This document shows, piece by piece, positions 1 to 5,365 of a stretch of DNA of 6,023 bases. Every line of letters starts with the position of its first letter. The stretch's first letter is position 1. The notes beneath the pieces are model-generated. The model had not been told where the DNA came from, searched no databases, and was given only the letters and a program-made list of their open reading frames with translations. Origin of the DNA: Blastocatellia bacterium (GTDB lineage: Bacteria > Acidobacteriota > Blastocatellia > Chloracidobacteriales > JADJPF01). The stretch spans positions 1 through 6,023 of the forward strand of contig JAHFUF010000345.1 in NCBI GenBank assembly GCA_023265235.1, given 5' to 3'. The translations under genes were made by a program, and so were the position numbers.

Positions 1-876
1 ATGAGGATTTTCTTTTCATTTGACAAGAAGCTGAATGTTTTGGTTCAGGAGAATGGTATTCCAAGTGCGCCAGCCGGTTGGGTGCAGGGTTCGAACTTCC
101 AGACGATGTTTGATTGGGCAGAATTCACTTGGGAAGTGAACGCCACCGATATGACACTGGGTGGCAATATTACGCAGGTGGATATGTTCGGGCTGCCCTT
201 CGCTTTTTCCTTGACAGGCTTTGACCCCAACGGACAACCAGTAACACTTGTGGGCGGTTTTAGCAGTGGCGGGTTTCGGCACAAGATTTTCAACGCGCTC
301 AAACAAGCTCCTGCGCCGTGGAATAAGCTGGTCGTTTCTAATGCAGCAACAGGCGAGGATTACCGCGCTATCTCGCCCTATCATGGAATGGAATTTGATC
401 AGTTGTTTCCATACGACCAACTCGATAATTACATCAATCAGGTATGGGCGAAGTACACGACTGAGACCTTGACAGCCACAGCCGAGAATGTCATATTCAC
501 CGGCCAGGTTAGCCAAGGCAATCTGGTTTTCACCAGTAGCACTGACGGAACGATTACCTTCCCCAAACCTAATAGCTTTATGGTTTATACCTCAGGGCCT
601 ATGCCTACAGTAGACAATGCAAAGGCTAGTGTTATTCGGGCTGCTTTGCAGGCTGCCTTTATGCGTTCAACGCTGTTGCTCAGTTCCAGCTTGCCAGATT
701 GCAATGTTGCAGACTTTTACCAGGGTGAACCAGTTAATCTATACGCCAAAACCCTTCACGAATTCAGCATGGACGGGAAAGCTTATGGCTTTGGCTTTGA
801 CGATGTGTGCAGCGAGAGCAGTTTTGTCATGGTGCATAACCCACTTTCAGCGCAGATTACCTTGCTTGAGTTTTAA
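1..876 (+). CDS. Glycoside hydrolase family 64 beta-1,3-glucanase, 3' part (N-terminus outside window)
   Basis: GH64 enzymes cleave beta-1,3-glucan (laminarin, fungal and algal walls) and usually act outside the cell. The visible 291 residues match the catalytic half of the family. RIFFSF (2-7) corresponds to the internal strand usually seen as GRIYFS. AGWVQG (25-30) and FDWAEFTW (37-44) follow, then ITQVDMFGLP (57-66). The C-terminus carries YGFGFDDVCSESS, a typical family ending, with no carbohydrate-binding module after it. Likely catalytic acids are Glu41 (or Glu45) and Asp61, by analogy with the Glu154/Asp170 pair of the Streptomyces matensis enzyme. Family members have a further N-terminal beta-rich part and usually a signal peptide. 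Neither is present, so the ATG at position 1 is probably an internal methionine and the gene probably starts upstream. G+C and codon use differ from all other genes here: 0 of 22 leucines use TTA. The family call is firm; exact substrate and true start are not known. Confidence 0.85.
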   Translation: MRIFFSFDKKLNVLVQENGIPSAPAGWVQGSNFQTMFDWAEFTWEVNATDMTLGGNITQVDMFGLPFAFSLTGFDPNGQPVTLVGGFSSGGFRHKIFNALKQAPAPWNKLVVSNAATGEDYRAISPYHGMEFDQLFPYDQLDNYINQVWAKYTTETLTATAENVIFTGQVSQGNLVFTSSTDGTITFPKPNSFMVYTSGPMPTVDNAKASVIRAALQAAFMRSTLLLSSSLPDCNVADFYQGEPVNLYAKTLHEFSMDGKAYGFGFDDVCSESSFVMVHNPLSAQITLLEF

Positions 877-951
877 CGCAGTTATCAAGTGCTTGTACAG
901 AATTGCAAAGTGGCAAGAAAAGGTAGCAGAAACTGTTGGTACTATCCCAAA
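877..951. other. Convergent intergenic gap, no terminator seen
   Basis: The GH64 gene (plus strand) and yraN (minus strand) converge on these 75 bases. The best hairpin I find is a 4-bp TTGC/GCAA stem at 903-916, with no T run after it on either strand, so I do not call a terminator. The G+C-rich composition of the GH64 gene gives way to the AT-rich composition of the rest across this gap. Confidence 0.5.
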
Positions 952-1398
952 TTAGTTTTTCACAAAAAATCGTTGCCAAGAATAATAATATTTTGATATT
1001 GGTAAGAAGAAATCTTTTTCTAGCCGAATATCAGCGTTAGGGCCTGTAAGTAAAATTGCGACTACATCAAAACGACTAGGCTCATAAGGGAGTTGAAAGA
1101 TTTCTTTATATCGTTTAGCAACACGGCTTAGCTGGCGTTGTTTGGCTAGGTCGACGGCTTTTTCTGGTGCTAAAAAGTCTGTACTACGAGTTTTAACCTC
1201 AACAAAGCAAAGTATTTCTTGATCATAAGCAATAATGTCTATTTCTCCAGTGATAGGACGCCCTGAAAGGCTTCGCCCTAGGCGAATACTAAAATTAGTT
1301 ACCACTATTTTATAACCTTGATTTTTTAAGAATTCTTTAGCTAGATTTTCCCCATACTTTCCTAATTCTACTGCTGAGAGACCCTGTGTTTTAATCAT
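952..1398 (-). CDS. yraN: YraN/UPF0102 family endonuclease-like protein
   Basis: A 148-residue protein of the UPF0102 (YraN) family, which has the PD-(D/E)XK nuclease fold and is predicted to act on nucleic acid in the cytoplasm. Its precise role is unsettled. The family pattern is complete: the N-terminal helix GKYGENLAKEFL (13-24) with Glu17, then GEIDIIA (51-57) with Asp54, FVEVKTR (65-71) with Glu67 and Lys69, the lysine/arginine-rich helix KQRQLSRVAKRY (86-97), and RFDVVAI (109-115). The stretch before GEID (about 37-50) looks slightly longer than in many homologues. The length is normal for the family (about 115-150). The ATG start is supported by an SD sequence 8 bases upstream. In many bacteria yraN lies next to rnhB or rsmI; here it is alone, divergent from the regulator and convergent with the GH64 gene. 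A catalytic activity for this copy is inferred only from retained residues. Confidence 0.92.
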   Translation of the reverse strand: MIKTQGLSAVELGKYGENLAKEFLKNQGYKIVVTNFSIRLGRSLSGRPITGEIDIIAYDQEILCFVEVKTRSTDFLAPEKAVDLAKQRQLSRVAKRYKEIFQLPYEPSRFDVVAILLTGPNADIRLEKDFFLPISKYYYSWQRFFVKN

Positions 1399-1406
1399 AG
1401 TAATTT

Positions 1407-1412
1407 TCCTTT
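1407..1412 (-). promoter_or_regulatory. Ribosome binding site of yraN
   Basis: On the minus strand AAAGGA ends 8 bases before the ATG at 1398. It fixes that ATG as the start of yraN. Confidence 0.6.
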
Positions 1413-1525
1413 AATGATATAATTTAGCAATAACGCCGAAGTGAGTATTTTTACAAGTAGTTATAGATGGAAAAATTGATAAAATAAGCTGAATTGGTTT
1501 GTCTATGATAAAAGCTTGCCGTAAT

Positions 1526-1547
1526 ATAGAGGTTAATTTTCCTCTAT
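1526..1547. promoter_or_regulatory. Perfect 7-bp inverted repeat in divergent promoter region (operator candidate)
   Basis: ATAGAGG (1526-1532) and its exact reverse complement CCTCTAT (1541-1547) are separated by an AT-only 8-base spacer, TTAATTTT. The centre lies about 50 bases upstream of the regulator start and about 140 bases upstream of the yraN start, in the 188-bp gap between divergent genes. The half-site spacing of about 15 bp centre to centre is near one and a half helical turns. No T run follows on either strand, which argues against a terminator. Operator function is inference; an RNA hairpin exposing GAGG is the alternative. Confidence 0.4.
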
Positions 1548-1551
1548 TTAC

Positions 1552-1582
1552 TTGACCAATACTTAATTCTTTGGGGTTTAAT
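1552..1582 (+). promoter_or_regulatory. Weak sigma70-like promoter candidate for the regulator
   Basis: TTGACC (1552-1557, 5 of 6 to TTGACA) is followed after 19 bases by TTTAAT (1577-1582, a weak -10). The spacer is longer than the usual 17. If used, transcription would begin at or beside the ATG at 1587, giving a leaderless message, which would agree with the absence of a clear SD sequence. The pairing is tentative. Confidence 0.2.
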
Positions 1583-1586
1583 AATA

Positions 1587-2987
1587 ATGAAGACAATTCT
1601 GGTGGCGGTACGCGATGAATCGCTTCTTACTGTAATTAGCGAAGTGTTAGCCACTGTAGCAGCAGAAATGAAAACAGAACCCGTACCAACTCTTGAACAG
1701 ATTGAACAATTAATGCCTGCCTTGGTAATTGTTGATTATACAGAGGAACCAGAACCTATCGACGCTCTATTTAAGACTATTATTGATAATGAATCTACTT
1801 GCTCTATTCCTTTTATGTTTATTATTTCTGAGTCTGGTAAATGGAGTGAAATTGATGATTTTAGATTAGGCTTTGATACTAAAGTTTCTAAAGATAGACC
1901 TAAACTAGGAATTCAACTAAGAGTTCAAGCAATACTTAAGAAAAGTAGGACTGAGGAAGGTGCTAGTAGTAAAGCAAAAGACTTGCAGCAAATAATGCAG
2001 TCCATCATCAAAAAAAGTAAAGGTTCAGGAGAGGATACAAGTAGTTACCTAACAACAAAACCATTAATCCAGCAAGCAAAGGTTTTAGTTGTAGAAGATG
2101 AACCTCTGACAAGAGAAGTACTACAAGCAGCATTGGAAAGAGACTATCAAATAATATTTGCTTATGATGGTAATAAAGGCTATGAAACAGCAATAAAAGA
2201 GCAACCAGACTTAATAATTTCTGATTATATGATGCCAATAATGGATGGTATGCAGTTGCTAAACAAAATACGAGCTACTGAAGAACTTAAAAGGATACCA
2301 TTTCTTTTTCTTACTGCTAAAAGTCGCATAGAAGATAAAATTGAAGGACTTGAACAAGGCGCGAGTGAGTACTTGAGTAAACCTTTTTCTATACGTGAGT
2401 TACAGCTACGTGTCAGTCGTTTAGTAGAAGAATCACAATATGGACGTTGCTCAGCAGGTGCATTACAAGGGCAGTTAGCAGAGGTTGGTTTACCAGATAT
2501 ACTACATATTATTAATAATAATCGCAAAAGTGGTGAGCTAGTAATTAATAGTACTCAGGATACAGTACATATTTATTTTAATGAAGGTAATATAATAAAT
2601 GCTGCTTATGGAAAAAGTAATGGATTAAAAGCCTTCTTTCGTAGTTTGAGCCTAGAACAAGGTAGTTTTACCTTTGAGACTAAACAATGTTCAGTTAAAC
2701 ATCTAATTAAAGATAGAATGGAAAACTTGCTTCTAGAAGGCTATAGACAAATGGATGAGTTTGAAATGCTGCGTACTAAATTTTCTTCTGGCTTAGATGC
2801 TCAGCTAAGCCCTGGAACAGAAAAGGCTGTTCAGTCGGGTATTTCTAATGTTGATGCAATAGTACTTTTTGCTGTTGGAGCACATGCTAGTGTGCAAGAG
2901 GTGCTAGACAAAGTTGCTTTTACAGATTTTGAGGTAATAGAAAGTATTATTAACCTACTAGATGTTAAACTAATTACTAGCGACTAG
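1587..2987 (+). CDS. Response regulator with two receiver domains and a DUF4388 (PATAN-type) domain
   Basis: A 466-residue cytoplasmic signalling protein. Residues 1-118 form a divergent receiver domain: Asp10/Glu11, candidate phospho-acceptor Asp50 in LVIVDY, Ser81 in FIISES, Lys102 or Lys99. Residues 119-163 are a charged, low-complexity linker. Residues 165-282 form a canonical receiver: VLVVEDEP with Glu170/Asp171, phospho-acceptor Asp213 in IISDYMMPIMDG, Thr243 in FLTAKS, Lys265 in YLSKPF. Residues 289-380 match DUF4388/PATAN: GALQGQLAEVGLPDILHII, then SGELVI, VHIYFNEGNIINAAYG and GSFTFE. Residues 395-466 look like the small helical or winged-helix tail often found after DUF4388. No DNA-binding, GGDEF or kinase domain is recognised, so output is probably by protein contact. 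ATG 1587 is the only ATG/GTG/TTG after the in-frame stop at 1527, but it lacks a good SD sequence. No partner kinase is in view. Domain calls are firm; the pathway is unknown. Confidence 0.9.
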   Translation: MKTILVAVRDESLLTVISEVLATVAAEMKTEPVPTLEQIEQLMPALVIVDYTEEPEPIDALFKTIIDNESTCSIPFMFIISESGKWSEIDDFRLGFDTKVSKDRPKLGIQLRVQAILKKSRTEEGASSKAKDLQQIMQSIIKKSKGSGEDTSSYLTTKPLIQQAKVLVVEDEPLTREVLQAALERDYQIIFAYDGNKGYETAIKEQPDLIISDYMMPIMDGMQLLNKIRATEELKRIPFLFLTAKSRIEDKIEGLEQGASEYLSKPFSIRELQLRVSRLVEESQYGRCSAGALQGQLAEVGLPDILHIINNNRKSGELVINSTQDTVHIYFNEGNIINAAYGKSNGLKAFFRSLSLEQGSFTFETKQCSVKHLIKDRMENLLLEGYRQMDEFEMLRTKFSSGLDAQLSPGTEKAVQSGISNVDAIVLFAVGAHASVQEVLDKVAFTDFEVIESIINLLDVKLITSD

Positions 2988-3008
2988 CGACTAGCGACTA
3001 ACGACTAG
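2981..3008. repeat. Four tandem copies of a 7-bp unit spanning the regulator's stop codon
   Basis: Unit CGACTAG occurs at 2981-2987, 2988-2994 and 3002-3008; the third copy, 2995-3001, reads CGACTAA. The TAG in the first unit is the actual stop codon of the regulator (2985-2987), and the last aspartate codon also lies in that unit. Because 7 is not a multiple of 3, successive units put stops in all three forward frames, and the reverse complement (CTAGTCG) does the same on the other strand. Confidence 0.9.
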
Positions 3009-3054
3009 AAACCATTCCTAAGTTAACAAATAACCATCACTAAATAAATTTACT

Positions 3055-3062
3055 AGAAGGAA
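3055..3062 (+). promoter_or_regulatory. Ribosome binding site of hutU
   Basis: AGAAGGAA ends 9 bases before the ATG at 3072, a normal if slightly long spacing. It supports this start, which also gives the family's usual N-terminus. Confidence 0.65.
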
Positions 3063-3071
3063 TTAACATAA

Positions 3072-4721
3072 ATGCAAGAGATTCACGCACCACACGGCAA
3101 TAAACTTCAATGTAAGGGTTGGCATCAAGAAGCTGCTATGAGGATGTTGATGAATAATCTTGATCCAAAAGTAGCTGAACGACCAGAGGACTTGATTGTC
3201 TACGGTGGGGTTGGTAAAGCTGCTCGTAATTGGGCTTGTTACAATGCAATCATCCGTACTTTGACTGAGTTAGAAAACGATGAAACCCTCTTAGTACAAT
3301 CAGGTAAGCCTGTAGCAGTTTTTCGTACTCATGAATATGCTCCTAGAGTGTTAATTGCTAATTCTAATTTAGTAGGTAATTGGGCAAACTGGGATGAGTT
3401 TTATAGGCTAGAAAAAATGGGCTTAATGATGTATGGACAAATGACAGCAGGAAGCTGGATTTATATTGGTACACAAGGGATTGTCCAAGGTACTTTTGAA
3501 ACTTTTGCTTCAGTAGCAGACAAACATTTTGGTGGTAGCCTTCAAGGTAGACTAGTAGTTTCTGGTGGAATTGGTGGAATGGGTGGTGCTCAACCTCTGG
3601 CTGCGGTGATGAATGGAGCAGCTTTTTTAGGCATTGATGTTGACCCAAGTCGTATTGAAAAGCGCATTGAATCTCGTTACTGTGACCAAATTTCCTATTC
3701 TTTGGATGAAGCATTGGATTTAGTTTTAAGAGCAAAGCAAAAAGGAAATGCTCTTTCAATTGGTTTAGTAGGTAATTGTGCAGATGTATTACCAGAACTA
3801 GCACGGCGTGGGGTTGTTCCTGATGTGCTTACAGATCAAACTAGTGCTCATGATGCTTTAAATGGTTATGTTCCTAATGGCTTAACGCTTGATGACGCTT
3901 TTAGCCTAAGAAGAGAAAACCCTAGTGAATATATAAAATGCTCTCAAGAGGCTATGGCTAAACATGTTGAGGCAATGTTAACCCTACAAAAAATGGGTGC
4001 TGTGACTTTTGACTATGGTAACAACATTCGTGCCCAAGCTAAAGAACAAGGTGTAGCAGATGCCTTTAATATCCCTGGTTTTGTCCCAGAATATATAAGA
4101 CCGCTTTTTTGTGAAGGGAAAGGGCCATTTCGTTGGGTAGCTTTATCAGGGAACCCTGCTGATATTCGTCGCACAGATGATCTAGCTTTAGAATTATTTC
4201 CTGATAATAAAGCACTAGACCGTTGGCTTAAGCTAGCAAAAGAACGGATTGCTTTTCAAGGGCTGCCTGCACGGATTTGTTGGCTTGGTTATGGTGAACG
4301 AGCGATGTTTGCTGAAGCAATGAATGATCTAGTAAAAAAAGGTAAACTAGACGCGCCAATTGTAATTGGACGAGATCACCTAGATTGTGGATCGGTTGCG
4401 TCACCTTTTCGTGAAACTGAAGCAATGAAAGATGGTTCAGATGCTATTTCTGATTGGCCTATTCTAAATGCTCTTTTAAATACTGCTTCTGGAGCAAGTT
4501 GGGTATCATTTCATCATGGTGGTGGAGTAGGAATTGGTTATAGTTTGCATGCTGGACAAGTTAGCGTTGCTGATGGTACGCCCGAAGCCGCAAAACGGCT
4601 AAACCGTGTACTTACTAATGATCCAGGTATAGGTGTTGCACGCCATGTTGATGCTGGCTATGATGAAGCTATTGAAGTAGCAGAAAATAAAGGGATTAAG
4701 ATCCCTATGCTAAACAAATAA
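3072..4721 (+). CDS. hutU: Urocanate hydratase (urocanase)
   Basis: Urocanase (EC 4.2.1.49) adds water to urocanate to give 4-imidazolone-5-propionate, the second step of histidine breakdown, in the cytoplasm, using tightly bound NAD+ as an electrophile. The 549-residue product is full length for the family. Diagnostic stretches are present: DLIVYGGVGKAARNW (40-54), QSGKPVAVFRTHEYAPRV (76-93), NWANWDEF (103-110), YGQMTAGSWIYIGTQGI (121-137), the glycine-rich NAD-binding loop GGIGGMGGAQPLA (165-177), and the signature FQGLPARICWLGYGER (395-410) containing the conserved active-site Cys403. The C-terminal HHGGGVGIGYSLHAG (481-495) is also intact. The start is supported by an SD sequence. hutH, hutI and hutG, often clustered with it, are not in this window; the upstream neighbour is a signalling protein 84 bp away and the downstream one a lipid enzyme 60 bp away, so any operon link is uncertain. 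No frameshift or missing key residue was seen. Confidence 0.98.
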   Translation: MQEIHAPHGNKLQCKGWHQEAAMRMLMNNLDPKVAERPEDLIVYGGVGKAARNWACYNAIIRTLTELENDETLLVQSGKPVAVFRTHEYAPRVLIANSNLVGNWANWDEFYRLEKMGLMMYGQMTAGSWIYIGTQGIVQGTFETFASVADKHFGGSLQGRLVVSGGIGGMGGAQPLAAVMNGAAFLGIDVDPSRIEKRIESRYCDQISYSLDEALDLVLRAKQKGNALSIGLVGNCADVLPELARRGVVPDVLTDQTSAHDALNGYVPNGLTLDDAFSLRRENPSEYIKCSQEAMAKHVEAMLTLQKMGAVTFDYGNNIRAQAKEQGVADAFNIPGFVPEYIRPLFCEGKGPFRWVALSGNPADIRRTDDLALELFPDNKALDRWLKLAKERIAFQGLPARICWLGYGERAMFAEAMNDLVKKGKLDAPIVIGRDHLDCGSVASPFRETEAMKDGSDAISDWPILNALLNTASGASWVSFHHGGGVGIGYSLHAGQVSVADGTPEAAKRLNRVLTNDPGIGVARHVDAGYDEAIEVAENKGIKIPMLNK

Positions 4722-4774
4722 ACTAAAATAAACTAAGATAAATTAAAATAATCTACGCTAAATAATCTAGGCTA
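4717..4774. repeat. AT-rich tandem repeat (10-bp then 14-bp units) across the hutU stop codon
   Basis: Two identical decamers AATAAACTAA (4717-4726, 4727-4736) are followed by degenerate copies GATAAATTAA (4737-4746) and AATAATCTAC (4747-4756). The last copy also begins a pair of 14-bp units, AATAATCTACGCTA (4747-4760) and AATAATCTAGGCTA (4761-4774), differing at one base. The hutU stop TAA (4719-4721) lies in the first decamer. The block fills nearly all of the 60-bp gap before the next gene and leaves little room for a terminator or promoter. Confidence 0.85.
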
Positions 4775-4781
4775 AAACAAA

Positions 4782-5363
4782 TTGTTAGTAAACAAAACAA
4801 ACCTTACAATCCCAAATTTATTAACCTTGCTTCGTATTTTATTAATACCTGTTTTTGTTTGGGCTATCTTAGATCTAAATTTTACTTTGGCTTTAATAGT
4901 TTTTTTTATTGCTGGTATTAGTGATGGGTTTGATGGCTTTTTAGCCAGACGACTTAATCAACAAAGTCAACTAGGGCAGTGGCTTGATCCTATTGCTGAT
5001 AAGCTATTGCTTACTATTACTTGTCTAGTATTAACTTTACCAGATAAAGGCTATCAACCATTACCAATATGGTTAACCGTTGCTATTATCATAAGAGATA
5101 TAGGTATTCTTATAGTAGCTTTAAGTATTCGTCATTTAACAGGGTTTAGCGATTTTAAGCCATCTAAACCTGGTAAGTTAAACACAGTGCTATTATTGAC
5201 TACAGTACTTGCTTTTCTTATTACTAATAGTATTAAACGCTATACTGAGTACCTAATAGGCTTTTATTGGTTAGATTTAGTGATGATAATTTTTTCTGGA
5301 CTACATTATATTTATTTTGTTAACCAAGAGCTAATTGCATATCGCCAAACACAAAGGGGGTAG
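4782..5363 (+). CDS. pgsA: CDP-alcohol phosphatidyltransferase, PgsA-like (CDP-diacylglycerol--glycerol-3-phosphate 3-phosphatidyltransferase)
   Basis: A 193-residue inner-membrane enzyme of the CDP-alcohol phosphatidyltransferase family. PgsA makes phosphatidylglycerol phosphate from CDP-diacylglycerol and glycerol-3-phosphate, the committed step to phosphatidylglycerol. The family motif is complete at 48-73: Asp48, Asp51-Gly52, Ala55-Arg56, eight residues, Gly65, Asp69 and Asp73. The N-terminus IPNLLTLLRILLIPVFV (10-26) and RDIG (105-108) are PgsA-like, as is PSKPGKLNT (127-135), though the common GKxKT form reads GKLNT. Several hydrophobic membrane spans are visible (about 16-46, 73-86, 97-116, 134-148, 158-180). 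The TTG start at 4782 is the first usable codon after the in-frame stop at 4773 and has no clear SD sequence. The next gene starts 2 bases after its stop, so the two form an operon. A related cardiolipin-synthase-type enzyme of the same family is the main alternative. Confidence 0.88.
   Translation: MLVNKTNLTIPNLLTLLRILLIPVFVWAILDLNFTLALIVFFIAGISDGFDGFLARRLNQQSQLGQWLDPIADKLLLTITCLVLTLPDKGYQPLPIWLTVAIIIRDIGILIVALSIRHLTGFSDFKPSKPGKLNTVLLLTTVLAFLITNSIKRYTEYLIGFYWLDLVMIIFSGLHYIYFVNQELIAYRQTQRG
5353..5360 (+). promoter_or_regulatory. Ribosome binding site of the AI-2E-family gene, inside the end of pgsA
   Basis: AAAGGGGG ends 5 bases before the ATG at 5366 and only 2 before an in-frame GTG at 5363, so ATG 5366 is the better start. 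The site lies within the last codons of pgsA, which suggests translational coupling. Confidence 0.65.
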
Positions 5364-5365
5364 TG

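Noticed and set aside
903..916. TTGC/GCAA hairpin between the convergent GH64 and yraN genes as a terminator
   Set aside because: Only a 4-bp stem with no T run on either strand.
617..955. A 112-codon plus-strand frame overlapping the end of the GH64 gene and reaching into yraN
   Set aside because: It is out of frame with the well-supported GH64 protein and has no family resemblance, so it is a shadow frame.
1411..1596. A 61-codon minus-strand open frame ending 12 bases before yraN, a possible upstream operon partner
   Set aside because: It begins with TTG, has no SD sequence, overlaps the regulator start, contains the inverted repeat and shows no family resemblance I can name. Chance in AT-rich intergenic DNA is more likely.
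2981..3008. The heptamer repeat as a CRISPR array, attachment site or replication-origin iterons
   Set aside because: Units are directly adjacent without spacers, too short for CRISPR, and there is no integrase, replication gene or DnaA-box-like sequence nearby.
3023..3050. TTAACA with TAAATT 16 bases later as a hutU promoter
   Set aside because: The -10 match is weak and the implied transcript start would fall on the SD sequence of hutU. AT-rich sequence produces such matches easily.
3364..3804. A 146-codon minus-strand frame inside hutU
   Set aside because: It is fully antisense to a strongly conserved urocanase, and its leucine-, histidine- and glutamine-rich product is typical of an antisense shadow.
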